Shown: in pieces, positions 8,237-16,256 of the stretch
How positions within the stretch are numbered: position 1 is the first letter of the stretch
How the letters are laid out: every line of letters starts with the position of its first letter
Origin: Methylotetracoccus oryzae
GTDB taxonomy: Bacteria > Pseudomonadota > Gammaproteobacteria > Methylococcales > Methylococcaceae
NCBI RefSeq assembly: GCF_006175985.1
Contig: NZ_SRSH01000012.1
Span: forward strand, 108,118 to 172,117
Length of the DNA stretch: 64,000 nt
Direction of reading: 5' to 3'
The notes under the pieces: model-generated
Told to the model about the DNA's origin: nothing
The model's input: the letters and a program-made list of their open reading frames with translations, nothing else
The model's database searches: none
Made by a program: the position numbers and the translations under genes

Positions 8237-8573
8237 GGAACCCTCCTTTAATCGGTAGAGTGCGGAAGGACGGGAGCACTGGTTCCAGCAACCCCCGTGA
8301 GTTGGCGGTAAGGGTGACCCTCGGGGGCGGTTGCGAACAAGTCACAAAATCTGGGTCACCCGCTTTGGGTAGCTCGCTTCGGGTCACTCGTGTGAGTGAC
8401 GCTCGTGGATCCAATTGGCTTGGGGAAAGATATCGGCACAGCCGCTGCACTGGGCTATGTGATGGATCTGGAGCGGGCGATGCCGCCTTGGGAACTCGGG
8501 ATGACGACCGGCAACAGAGCCGATTCCGGAAGGGGTCGGCGGACGATGGAATGCTGCCCAGATCAGATGCGAA
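8237..8573. other. Upstream region of the unassigned operon
   Basis: No convincing gene in 337 bases between the first gene of the minus-strand operon and the integrase remnant. It is rich in GGGTCAC/GGGTGAC variants and holds an 18-base palindrome. The operon promoter should lie here, but I cannot point to a clear -35/-10 pair. Confidence 0.5.
8383..8400. promoter_or_regulatory. Perfect 7-bp inverted repeat upstream of the unassigned operon
   Basis: GTCACTC-GTGT-GAGTGAC, a perfect 7-base stem with a 4-base loop, lies about 147 bases upstream of the GTG at 8236. Nearby GGGTCACC and GGGTGACC copies share the half-site. It could be an operator for a dimeric regulator or a small hairpin; no T-run follows on either strand, so a terminator is unlikely. 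Confidence 0.35.
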
Positions 8574-9008
8574 CTAACGCATGATCAGCGATTTGAGTGA
8601 GTCAGCGGCTGGAGAGGGTTGACTCGGGGCATCGGCTGAGCGAACCGGAAAAGCCCGTAGTTGGAGGAGGGGCGAGGGGCAACTTTCCAGGAGGCTCAGG
8701 GCTTTCTGACGCCGCAGAGCGTCGAGCGCGCGGCGGTGTAACTCCACCTCGCGAATGACGGCCGTCGTCGTAACCTTCGATTCCCTTCTTACCCGGGCGC
8801 GATGGACCGTGACTGTCCGCCGCCGCCAGTCAATGTCGCCCCATTGCCGCGCGATCAATTCCGAGATCCGGAGTCCGGTGATGAACGCCAGTTCGAAGTC
8901 GTTTTGATAGACGGGGTCGCGCTCCATCCAGTCGAGTACCCAATCGACTTCGGGCGGTGGCCTGACCGCTGCAATGGATACGGGCAGCCATCGTGTTCGC
9001 GAGCCTTC
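8574..9008 (-). pseudogene. Tyrosine recombinase (phage integrase) remnant
   Basis: Open frame of about 144 residues between an upstream TGA and the TAG at 8574. It reads RPPPEVDWVLDWMERDP then AFITGLRISELIARQWGDIDW, the box I region with the first catalytic arginine of tyrosine recombinases, followed by the beta-hairpin (VTVHRARVRRESKVTT) and VELHRRALDALRRQ. The N-terminal core-binding domain is missing. The reading loses similarity after this point, so the second arginine, the HxxR box and the catalytic tyrosine are absent. It is therefore a non-functional relic, and it marks the edge of the toxin-antitoxin/restriction island that follows. Confidence 0.75.
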
Positions 9009-9163
9009 TCATGTTTACCGCGCCCTGCCTCGCACTGCTGGCGCGAACCCCCTCGACGCGACAAACCGGGGCGTCAGCACAGAGCCTTCAGGCAACAGGA
9101 TCCTTGTCCGACATGTCTACATTGTGTATGTTCCATGGCCATAACGCAGAGAGGCATACGATC

Positions 9164-9445
9164 ATGCACATCAATCTATCGTCCGAGATGGAACAGTACC
9201 TGCAAAGTAAGGTGAACACCGGCTACTACAGTAATGCCTCGGAAGTCGTGCGTGATGCCATCCGCCGCATGCGTGATGAAGATGAGCGGCTGGCGGCCCT
9301 ACGCGCTGCGGTGGCCGTGGGCGATGACCAGTTGGAGCGCGGCGAGGGCGTGACCTATACGGCGGAACGCCTGCAACAGATCACCCAACGAGCCGTCGCC
9401 CACGCGCGAACCGGAAAGAAAGTCCGTTCGGATGTCACGCCCTGA
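9164..9445 (+). CDS. parD: ParD-type ribbon-helix-helix antitoxin
   Basis: 93 residues from the ATG at 9164: MHINLSSEMEQYLQSKVNTG, then YYSNASEVVRDAIRRM, the classic ParD/CC2985-type ribbon-helix-helix DNA-binding unit, with a C-terminal tail (GVTYTAERLQQITQRAVAHA) that would wrap the toxin. Proteins of this family repress their own operon and neutralise ParE, which poisons DNA gyrase. A ParE reading frame begins at 9432, overlapping the end of this gene in the usual way, but is frameshifted and truncated, so this antitoxin appears to be orphaned. Confidence 0.85.
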   Translation: MHINLSSEMEQYLQSKVNTGYYSNASEVVRDAIRRMRDEDERLAALRAAVAVGDDQLERGEGVTYTAERLQQITQRAVAHARTGKKVRSDVTP

Positions 9446-9520
9446 CGGGCCGTTGATCTTTCGCCCAGAGGGGAAGAGGATTTTGCCTACATGATCGTGA
9501 GCCGTGAATATGAATCATGA
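9432..9520 (+). pseudogene. ParE toxin remnant, frameshifted and truncated
   Basis: The ATG at 9432 lies inside the last codons of parD, as is usual for parDE. It reads MSRPDGPLIFRPEG and then KRILPT before a TGA at 9492. One inserted base after RPEG would restore EEDFAYMIVSREYES, which continues the ParE N-terminal pattern (FRPEAExD), before another stop at 9518. Nothing of the remaining ~70 residues of a normal ParE is present. Both the frameshift and the loss of the C-terminus show decay. Confidence 0.6.
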
Positions 9521-9531
9521 TGGAGATGGCC

Positions 9532-9762
9532 ATGAACACTGCCGTCCGCGAGACGTTTTCTTCCGAGGCAGCACCCGAGGTGCTGGACGCGCTACGTCAG
9601 ATCGCCGAGGCCCAGGGCCGTCAGTTCGAGGCGGTTCTGGATGAGGCCCTGCGCGACTACATCGACCGGCAGCAGAAGGAGCGCCCCCGCCGTCATGTGA
9701 TGGACTCCTTCGCGTCCAGCCTGGACGAGTTCGACAGCCTCTACCGCGAACTGGCGAAGTAA
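9532..9762 (+). CDS. Antitoxin partner of the Doc-type toxin
   Basis: 76 residues from the ATG at 9532 (MNTAVRETFSSEAAPEVLDA), chosen over the upstream ATGs because GGAG lies six bases before it. The segment EAVLDEALRDYIDRQ resembles a ribbon-helix-helix antitoxin core; the C-terminal MDSFASSLDEFDSLYRELAK is the likely toxin-binding tail. It ends three bases before the GTG of the Fic/Doc gene, so the two are translationally coupled. The role as antitoxin and autorepressor is inferred from this pairing; it is not a close Phd look-alike. Confidence 0.75.
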   Translation: MNTAVRETFSSEAAPEVLDALRQIAEAQGRQFEAVLDEALRDYIDRQQKERPRRHVMDSFASSLDEFDSLYRELAK

Positions 9763-9765
9763 GCG

Positions 9766-10140
9766 GTGACGCACGATTACTTGACTGTTGCCGATGTGCT
9801 CGGCATGCACGCGGTGTTGATGCAGCGCTACGGTGGCGCGCTGGGCGTGCGTGATCCAGGTGCATTGGAGGCTGCGCTTTCCCGTCCTCAGACCGGCTAC
9901 TACGAAGACATTGTGGCCGAGGCGGCGGCGTTGATCGAGAGCCTGGCAATCAACCATCCCTTTGTGGATGGCAACAAGCGCATTGCCTTTGCCGCTGCCG
10001 ACGTCTTCCTTCGCATCAACGGCTGGCGGCTGAAGCGCTCGCCGATGCAGGTCTACGTGGAGATGATTGGCATGTTCGCGACCGGCACGTTCAACATTGC
10101 CCACCTCGAACCGTGGCTGCGCGGGTTTTCGATGGCCTAA
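9766..10140 (+). CDS. doc: Doc-type Fic-fold toxin
   Basis: 124 residues from a GTG at 9766. It carries the short Fic motif H64-PFVDGNKR72, preceded by the Doc-type opening YLTVADVLGMHAVLMQRYGG and the DPGALEAALSRP segment. Doc enzymes phosphorylate elongation factor Tu and stop translation; this one has all motif residues and the normal length, so it is likely active. The antitoxin gene sits immediately upstream, forming a type II module within the island. Alternative: another Fic/Doc branch that uses AMP rather than phosphate transfer. Confidence 0.9.
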   Translation: MTHDYLTVADVLGMHAVLMQRYGGALGVRDPGALEAALSRPQTGYYEDIVAEAAALIESLAINHPFVDGNKRIAFAAADVFLRINGWRLKRSPMQVYVEMIGMFATGTFNIAHLEPWLRGFSMA

Positions 10141-10456
10141 GGGCAGTGAGGTTGGTAGTCAGGGAGAGACAACTCCCGACTGGGGCCGAATCATTCAGCG
10201 GATGATGCCTCGCAATGTGATCGGCTGCGCCGCGCGGCGAGAGCGTCAGGTCGTCCCTGTCGGCGTCCGTTCTCAAAAGCGCGCGCCAGACGGCAGCGCA
10301 GATCTTGACGGATCAGGCCCGGAGAGGTCGATCACTAAAGTCGTGTTCGATGCACCCACCTTCATGGCGGACTAGTGACGTCAGTTCAGCGGAGATGCTC
10401 GCTGAAAACTCAGCAGCGGCGAAAGTTCGGATGGGAGCCTCCGGGGCGCCGCCACT
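10141..10456. other. Intergenic, no gene seen
   Basis: 316 bases between the convergent doc and hsdR genes. No coding frame with a ribosome site, no clear hairpin with a T-run. Confidence 0.5.
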
Positions 10457-13400
10457 CTACGCCGCGGCGGTTTCGCGAATCCGGCCCAACACGTCGACCA
10501 GTTGCGTGACCTTGGCCGGCGGGAAGATTCCCGGCGGTCCCTGGACATGCAGGTCGGTATAGGGCGATTCGAACAGGCGCTTGGGTTCCATCACGCCATT
10601 CTGGGTGAGTTCCTCGATCACGAGCTGGATGAACTCGAACTGGTCGGATGTCGCGGTGGTGCCGGTCAGGAATTCGCTGAAAGCCTGCACGGCGGCTTCG
10701 CGATCAAGGCCGACGAGCGAGCGGATGAAGAGCCCCAAACCATGGCTTTTCTCGGTCGCCTGGCTGATCAGTTCTGGTGAACCGCCCGCATCGATCAGCA
10801 TCCTTTCCAGTTCGCGCAGGTCGGTCGGGGTGAGCGGCTGGTTGCGACGAAGGCGTTGCAGCGACAGGTGCGACTCGTGGGCCTTGAGGAAGGCGCGGGC
10901 CTTCTCCTTGAACTTCGCCATGTTGAGCCCTGCGGTTACCTGGGGTAAATCGATGGTCGATTCTTCGCCCAGCTTGTCCTCGAAGTCGGTGTAGACGAGT
11001 TTCCTCTGGCCCTTAGGAAGGAGCTTGATGAGTAGGCGCAGCCTGCGCCGGGCAGTCTCCAACATCGGCACGGTGACGTCCTCCCACCATTCGTCGCTGC
11101 CGACCGCCTGGATCAGGACCATTTCCGCCTTGATCGCGGGGATGGCGCTCTGCTCTTCCAGTGCGTTGGCGATCGCCAGGATCTTCTGCTTGAGGCCGGC
11201 GAAATCCGCTCGGGCTTGCAGGATGGAGAGTTGAGTGCGGAGCAGCAGCAGGTCGAAGCGCTTCGCCTCCTCGTCGTCGTCCTCCAGTTCGGTCGGAAGG
11301 CCGGCGACCTTCGTGTTCAACTCGTGGAATTCCTCCGGGCCCAAAGTCTGCCAGGCTTCCGCCTTGGCAAACTTGTCCACGTATTGCCGCTGGGGACGGA
11401 CAATGAAGTTGTCCACCTTCATGGCCGCGACCTTCGCGTGCAGCAGGGCTGCCGTATCGGCGCGGAGCTGGCCTTCGGTCAGTTTGTCGCCATAGGGCGG
11501 ATGCGGCGCTTCTCCGGTCTTGCCGCCCGCAAGCCGGGTGTCCAGTTCGCCGATGACCTGCAGCCGCGCCTTGAACAAACGGGTTCCGAGCGGCTCCGCG
11601 GCTGAGCCGTCCGACAAGGCCGGGTTCTGGCTGAAGAATTCGAGGTTCTGGCAGAAGTCGAAGATGAAAAAGCTCTGCTTGTCCTCGCCCGGACCGAACA
11701 GGTTCGGGCACAGGCGGGTGCCGCGTCCGACCATCTGCCAGAACTTGGTCTTGGAGCGGACGATCTTGAAGAAGACCAGATTGACGACCTCGGGTACGTC
11801 GATGCCGGTGTCCAGCATATCCACCGAAATGGCGATGTGCGGCATCTTCTCCTTGTTGGAGAAATCGTCGATGAGGGTCTGCGCGTATTCGGTCTTGTAG
11901 GTCACCACCCGCGCGAAGTGCCCATTATAGTGGGGGTAGTTCGCATCGAAGCGCCGGGCGATGAAGTCGGCGTGGTCGTTGTTCTTCGCGAAGACGATGG
12001 TCTTGCCCAGCCGGTCGCCGCCCGCCACCTTCTGGCCCTTGGTCATCAGGGTGGCGAGCACCTTGTCGACGGTATCCTCATTGAAGAGCCACCGGTTCAC
12101 CGCCTCGGCATTGACCTCGTCGGGCGTCGTGCCGTCCTCGTTCCATTCGAGCGCGTCCCAGGCTTCCTTCTCGTCTTCCGCCAGGTCGTCGTACCGGATC
12201 CCTTCGCGCTGGAACTTGAGCGGCACGGAGATGGCGACCGGCGGCACCAGATGACCGTCCGCGACCGCTTCGTCGAGGCTGTAGGCATCGGTCGGCACAC
12301 CGGTTTCAAGGTCGAAAAGGCCGTAGGTGTTGCGGTCGATCTCGTCCTTGGGGGTTGCCGTCAGGCCGACCAGCAGGGAGTCGTAGTAGTCGAAGATGGC
12401 ACGGTATTTCTGATAGACCGAACGGTGAGCCTCGTCGATGACGATCAGGTCGAAATGGCCGACGCCGAACCGGCGCTGGCCGTCGAACGACTCATCGATC
12501 AATCGCATCATGGTCGGGTAGGTCGACACATAGACCCGGCCCTCGGTGGTCTTGTCGCTCACCAGATTGACCGGCGCGGAGTCGGGCAGGTGGGCCTTGA
12601 ACGCATTCACGGCCTGATTGACCAGGGCTACGCGGTCGGCCAGGAACAGAATGCGCTTGGCCCAGTTGCAGCGCATCAGCAGGTCCGCCAGGGCAATGAC
12701 GGTGCGTGTCTTGCCGGCCCCCGTCGCCATCACCACGAGCGCCTTCCGCAGCTTGTCAGTCTCGAACGATTCTCCGATCCGCCGCACCGCGCGTGTCTGG
12801 TAGTAACGCTCGATGATGGCGCCGTTGATCGGCGCTTCGGCGAGCGTCTGGCGGCTGGTGCGCCGCTGGATCAGGAGTTCCAGTTCCGCCTTCTTGTAGA
12901 AACCCTGGACCGGGCGCGGCGGATAGGCTTGGTCGTCCCAGATCCAGTGCTCGTATCCGTTGGAATAGAAGATAACCGGACGCTGGCCATACCGCTGTTC
13001 GAGGCAGTCGGCGTAGAGCTTGGCCTGCTGCTGACCCGCGGTCGGGCTCTTGGTCGTGCGCTTGGCCTCGATCAGCGCCAGAGGCTTGCCGTCGTCTCCC
13101 CACAGCACGTAATCGACGTAGCCCTTGTTCTCGGCATTGGGCATGCCGGTCACTTCGACCTCGAAGTTCCTGGCCGGGTCGAGGTGCCACCCAGCTTCCT
13201 TGAGCAGGGTGTCGATGAACAGCGTGCGGGTCTCGGCCTCCGAATAGTCGTGGGTGTCGGGCTGGGCGGTGTTGGCCTTCTTCGCCGCCGCAAATTCTTC
13301 CCGAAGCGTCTTGAGTTCCTCGTTGAGCGCCGCCTTGTCGGCCAGCACCGCGGACAGATGCTCGTCCCTGGCCTGCAGATCGGCTTCCAGCCTCTGGAGT

Positions 13401-13861
13401 TGCGCCAGGGTCTGGGGCGGGATCGGTGATGTCTTGGGGAGAAGACTGGGGTTAAAGCGCTGGCCGGGGTCCGGGCGCGCGGTGCGGCCATAGGTCCGCG
13501 CGACCCAGTAGCAGACGTGGAACAGTTCCCGCGTCGTGTTGACGGCCTCGGTCGGAACCATCTTCCGGGTGCTGTGCACCGCCATGTTGCCGAGATCCTT
13601 GATCAGCCGGGCTTTGGTGAACAGCGCATCGCCCACCGTCTGCCGGAAGGTCGGTTCGTGGATCAGCGCGCTGAGGCTGTCCTGATACGGCAGGCGCAAG
13701 GCCCGCTCATGTTTGTAGAGCCAGGCGACCGCCAGCTCCAGCGTACGTCGGGCGTAGAAACAGGATGCCCGAGGATCGGTGTTCGCCAGTTCCTCCGCCT
13801 TCCTCGCCGGCTCGAACAGGAAATGCCATTCGCCGAGTTGCAGGAAGGCGAAGTTGGTCAT
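10457..13861 (-). CDS. hsdR: Type I restriction enzyme R subunit
   Basis: 1134 residues. An N-terminal DUF4145-like helical domain (about 1-140) is followed by a coiled coil (150-200). The nuclease domain has D250 and E265-A-K267 in GYVDYVLWG...ALIEAKRT. The superfamily 2 translocase has Walker A ATGAGKT at 379-385, DEAH at 476-479 and TATP near 501. R subunits translocate DNA by ATP hydrolysis and cut at distance when the M2S complex finds unmethylated sites. Its ATG overlaps the stop of the deleted vapC (ATGA), so it is translated from the same message as the upstream vapB, and probably as the hsdM-hsdS genes 2.4 kb upstream. Full length and apparently intact. Confidence 0.97.
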   Translation of the reverse strand: MTNFAFLQLGEWHFLFEPARKAEELANTDPRASCFYARRTLELAVAWLYKHERALRLPYQDSLSALIHEPTFRQTVGDALFTKARLIKDLGNMAVHSTRKMVPTEAVNTTRELFHVCYWVARTYGRTARPDPGQRFNPSLLPKTSPIPPQTLAQLQRLEADLQARDEHLSAVLADKAALNEELKTLREEFAAAKKANTAQPDTHDYSEAETRTLFIDTLLKEAGWHLDPARNFEVEVTGMPNAENKGYVDYVLWGDDGKPLALIEAKRTTKSPTAGQQQAKLYADCLEQRYGQRPVIFYSNGYEHWIWDDQAYPPRPVQGFYKKAELELLIQRRTSRQTLAEAPINGAIIERYYQTRAVRRIGESFETDKLRKALVVMATGAGKTRTVIALADLLMRCNWAKRILFLADRVALVNQAVNAFKAHLPDSAPVNLVSDKTTEGRVYVSTYPTMMRLIDESFDGQRRFGVGHFDLIVIDEAHRSVYQKYRAIFDYYDSLLVGLTATPKDEIDRNTYGLFDLETGVPTDAYSLDEAVADGHLVPPVAISVPLKFQREGIRYDDLAEDEKEAWDALEWNEDGTTPDEVNAEAVNRWLFNEDTVDKVLATLMTKGQKVAGGDRLGKTIVFAKNNDHADFIARRFDANYPHYNGHFARVVTYKTEYAQTLIDDFSNKEKMPHIAISVDMLDTGIDVPEVVNLVFFKIVRSKTKFWQMVGRGTRLCPNLFGPGEDKQSFFIFDFCQNLEFFSQNPALSDGSAAEPLGTRLFKARLQVIGELDTRLAGGKTGEAPHPPYGDKLTEGQLRADTAALLHAKVAAMKVDNFIVRPQRQYVDKFAKAEAWQTLGPEEFHELNTKVAGLPTELEDDDEEAKRFDLLLLRTQLSILQARADFAGLKQKILAIANALEEQSAIPAIKAEMVLIQAVGSDEWWEDVTVPMLETARRRLRLLIKLLPKGQRKLVYTDFEDKLGEESTIDLPQVTAGLNMAKFKEKARAFLKAHESHLSLQRLRRNQPLTPTDLRELERMLIDAGGSPELISQATEKSHGLGLFIRSLVGLDREAAVQAFSEFLTGTTATSDQFEFIQLVIEELTQNGVMEPKRLFESPYTDLHVQGPPGIFPPAKVTQLVDVLGRIRETAAA

Positions 13862-14043
13862 GGGCTGCCGACGAAAGGATTGGCGATCGTCAGGCGCCCA
13901 TCGATCGCCTGCCCGTGCTGCATGTCCTCGCTGTAGAGCGTGATGCAGCCGGCGTCGAGCGCCGCCGCGACGATCAGGCTGTGTCGGTCGCTCAACGGCG
14001 GGCGTTGGCTGAACTCTGACGCCAGCAACACCCTATCGGGCAT
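13858..14043 (-). pseudogene. VapC PIN toxin with large internal deletion
   Basis: 61 residues. The first seven (MPDRVLL) look like a normal VapC start and overlap the end of vapB by 11 bases, as expected. The sequence then jumps to SEFSQRPPLSDRHSLIVAAAL and EDMQHGQAIDGRLTIANPF, which is the C-terminal end of the PIN domain. About 80 residues, including the first acidic catalytic residues (the usual LDTN), are missing, yet the frame is kept. It cannot be an active ribonuclease; the retained end still overlaps the hsdR start by four bases. Confidence 0.8.
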
Positions 14044-14248
14044 TGGCTTCTTCCCGGCTCAGGGGTTTGAAGTCGGGAACCGACAAGGGGTTGCGGATAA
14101 ACTCACCCAGTGACGATTCGCCCAAGGTTTTCGGTTCCGACTCCTCCTTCCTGGCTTGCTGAACCAGGAATTTGGCGAAATCGAGCACCTCGGCCTGCTT
14201 TTCCTCCGGGAGCTGTTCCAGCGTAAGAATCAGTTCGGCATAGCCCAT
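14033..14248 (-). CDS. vapB: VapB-like antitoxin (DUF2281 type)
   Basis: 71 residues, ATG preceded by AGGAGG at five bases. MGYAELILTLEQLPEEKQAEVLDFAKFL is the helical opening typical of DUF2281 antitoxins, and the C-terminal part (SLGEFIRNPLSVPDFKPLSREEANAR) is the flexible toxin-binding region. Its partner VapC just downstream has lost most of its PIN domain, so this antitoxin has no active target here. It may still act as a DNA-binding repressor or neutralise a VapC elsewhere. Confidence 0.75.
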   Translation of the reverse strand: MGYAELILTLEQLPEEKQAEVLDFAKFLVQQARKEESEPKTLGESSLGEFIRNPLSVPDFKPLSREEANAR

Positions 14249-14416
14249 GGCCGCCTCCTACGGTGTTGAATTCAATAAAGGATGCGCAATCGATATTGCC
14301 TTGTCGAGCCTGCCTTGAAGCCGTTCTTAGGGCCGGGTGTGGTGGGGACCGGAAAACCATCTGAACCTTCGACAGCCCTTTGAATCATCTGACACATGTG
14401 ACCGAAGGCCGTGCGC

Positions 14417-14785
14417 TCATGAGGCAGGTAGCGAATCAAGCAAGGTCTTCACGGCGTCCCGGAGCGGTGGCAAATCGGCGTGGATGGTCTTCCAGACGGC
14501 CGTCAAATCCACCAGGAAGTAACCGTGGGACAGGACGTTGCGCATACCGACTGCCTGACCAAACGGAATCCCGGGGTGTGTGGCCACAAACTCCGGAAAG
14601 TGCTTCCTTATGTTGTTGGATGCTTCGCCCATCACTTCGAATGTGCGGATGACAGCGTCCTGTGTCTTCCGGTCCGACAGAAAGGCCGCCTCATCCATGT
14701 CTGCGATGTACTCATGGCACCGCTCAATGGCCTCCAGCATGTGACCCAGGTAGTCCGTCAGACGTAGTCGCTGCACCGGGTTCAT
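14417..14785 (-). CDS. hepT: HepT-like HEPN ribonuclease toxin (DUF86)
   Basis: 122 residues with the HEPN active-site motif R82-NVLS-H87-GYF, the Rx4-6H...Y form found in HepT, preceded by the FEVMGEASNNIRKHFPEF segment characteristic of DUF86. HepT toxins are RNases or tRNA-targeting proteins that are inactivated when MntA adds AMP to the tyrosine near the motif (here Y89). Its ATG overlaps the stop of the nucleotidyltransferase gene (ATGA), giving a coupled toxin-antitoxin pair inside the hsd operon. Length and motif are complete. Confidence 0.9.
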   Translation of the reverse strand: MNPVQRLRLTDYLGHMLEAIERCHEYIADMDEAAFLSDRKTQDAVIRTFEVMGEASNNIRKHFPEFVATHPGIPFGQAVGMRNVLSHGYFLVDLTAVWKTIHADLPPLRDAVKTLLDSLPAS

Positions 14786-15072
14786 ATAGGCTGTGCTTCT
14801 TGTTCCACGATATGGCGGAATGACTCCGGCAGGGCGCGGGGTGTCAGCACGTCGATCGAAACGTTCAGCAATTCCGAAAGCTCGAATTGAATGGCGCCAA
14901 TGTCAAACAGCGTCGTGTCCGCCGTCGGTTCGACCAAAATGTCTAGATCGCTCTCCTCGGTGTCCTCACCGCGCAGCACTGAGCCGAACACGCGGGGATT
15001 CGTCACGCGATGGCTGAGGACGATTTCCCGGATGCGGTCGCGGTAGAGGTTCAAGGCTTCGGAGGGACGCAT
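14782..15072 (-). CDS. mntA: MntA-like minimal nucleotidyltransferase antitoxin
   Basis: 96 residues from the ATG at 15072, with GAGGAG eight bases upstream; this ATG shares one base with the hsdS stop (TGATG). The motif G30-S31-x10-D42-L-D44 is the GSx10DxD signature of MNT-type nucleotidyltransferases. It is expected to AMPylate HepT and so silence it. A longer reading to 15144 would run into hsdS and is rejected. It sits between hsdS and hepT in the restriction operon. Confidence 0.9.
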   Translation of the reverse strand: MRPSEALNLYRDRIREIVLSHRVTNPRVFGSVLRGEDTEESDLDILVEPTADTTLFDIGAIQFELSELLNVSIDVLTPRALPESFRHIVEQEAQPI

Positions 15073-16256
15073 CAGAGCTCTCCTCGGAAGGCGCGGTGTT
15101 GGAGGGATCTGAAAAGGGAGTCGAAGGAGGAAAGTGACTTGCAATGAACGAGCCTCAAATTGTCGCTAGCGCGGATTCGATGTGCGAATTCGATCTGTAA
15201 CTCGCTCGGGGGTAGGGGCATAGGTAAATTACGTAACGCCGGTCCGCTAAAGTTCTGTTGCGCAGCTTGTCGTGAACGGCGCGCTACTATCGCTTGCACG
15301 GAAGGGGAAGTTAGGACCGCTTTCGCGTAGATCGGATTGAGTGCTTCTTGAAATCGCATGGTGATGAAGTAGGCGCCCGCAATGGATGGCGGATCAGCTG
15401 CTTGGATCAGTGCAGTTTTTCCCACGGTAGCGCCGGTTCGCGCGAAGATTAGGTCACCTGGACGTAGCGCAAATTTTCCTCGATCCGCATCTGAGACCAA
15501 TAATCTGGGCATCGCATTGAAATCGAGGTCGCCGCGAGCATTAAGGTCGGTGATTCTTACGATTCGGATCCCGTCGTTGGCGTAGGACTCATTGTAGAAG
15601 CGCGGTCCATACTGTTGGAACGTGAGTAATCCGCCGAGTTTCGGATCCGGCCATCTTCTCGGGTTCGCAACGGGGTCCCCAAACATATCGATGAAAATCG
15701 ACTGGGTGAGCTTGTCAAGTTCCTCCAAGGCTTCCCGGCGCTTGGCGCGGAGGGCATCGGCTTGGTCGAGGATAGTTGCGATGCGCTTTTGTTCGGAGAG
15801 GGGTGGGCACGGTGTGGGCAACCTCTCCAGATCACTTTTTCGAAGCGCAGGGACCGTCGTTGCTGGAGCCAACCTGTAAAAGTCGACGGTTCTCAGGAAG
15901 TGATATAGGAATCGACCGTCAATTTTGCGATTCGGTATAGCGGCCATCGCATTGTTGTCCACGAGCATCTCGCATCCAGCGATCACCCGATGATTTTGGC
16001 GAATAGCTTCTCCAATCTTCGCAAACAAAACACTTCCTGCAGGGATTGGTTTTGCCCTAAGTTTTGCTAGGTCTTCTTTGTCAACATAGTGCTCGACATC
16101 GACCAAGACCGAACTGGCTGAGCGTCCGCATCGAGAAATATCTCCCACCTTGGCAAATGGATAGTCACCGCTGGCTCGCCCCTGAAGTTCAATGGGAAAT
16201 CCGTAACCGGCTTGCAACGATGCCAGTTCGCCGAGCGGCGCAAAGATGAAGGTCAC
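15072..16256 (-). CDS. hsdS: Type I restriction-modification specificity subunit
   Basis: 394 residues starting at the GTG at 16256, which overlaps the hsdM stop (GTGA). Two target-recognition halves are separated by a conserved helix: ...LPTPCPPLSEQKRIATILDQADALRAKRREALEEL near residues 190-230, and a matching LPMPLPPSELQIEFAHRI near the C-terminus. Each half reads one part of the bipartite DNA site and the protein bridges two HsdM subunits. Base composition is lower in GC (about 52% by eye) than hsdM and hsdR, as is common for exchanged specificity genes. Confidence 0.93.
   Translation of the reverse strand: MTFIFAPLGELASLQAGYGFPIELQGRASGDYPFAKVGDISRCGRSASSVLVDVEHYVDKEDLAKLRAKPIPAGSVLFAKIGEAIRQNHRVIAGCEMLVDNNAMAAIPNRKIDGRFLYHFLRTVDFYRLAPATTVPALRKSDLERLPTPCPPLSEQKRIATILDQADALRAKRREALEELDKLTQSIFIDMFGDPVANPRRWPDPKLGGLLTFQQYGPRFYNESYANDGIRIVRITDLNARGDLDFNAMPRLLVSDADRGKFALRPGDLIFARTGATVGKTALIQAADPPSIAGAYFITMRFQEALNPIYAKAVLTSPSVQAIVARRSRQAAQQNFSGPALRNLPMPLPPSELQIEFAHRIRASDNLRLVHCKSLSSFDSLFRSLQHRAFRGEL

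Noticed and set aside
11837..13429. 530-codon plus-strand frame inside hsdR
   Set aside because: Fully antisense to an intact hsdR; no family similarity.
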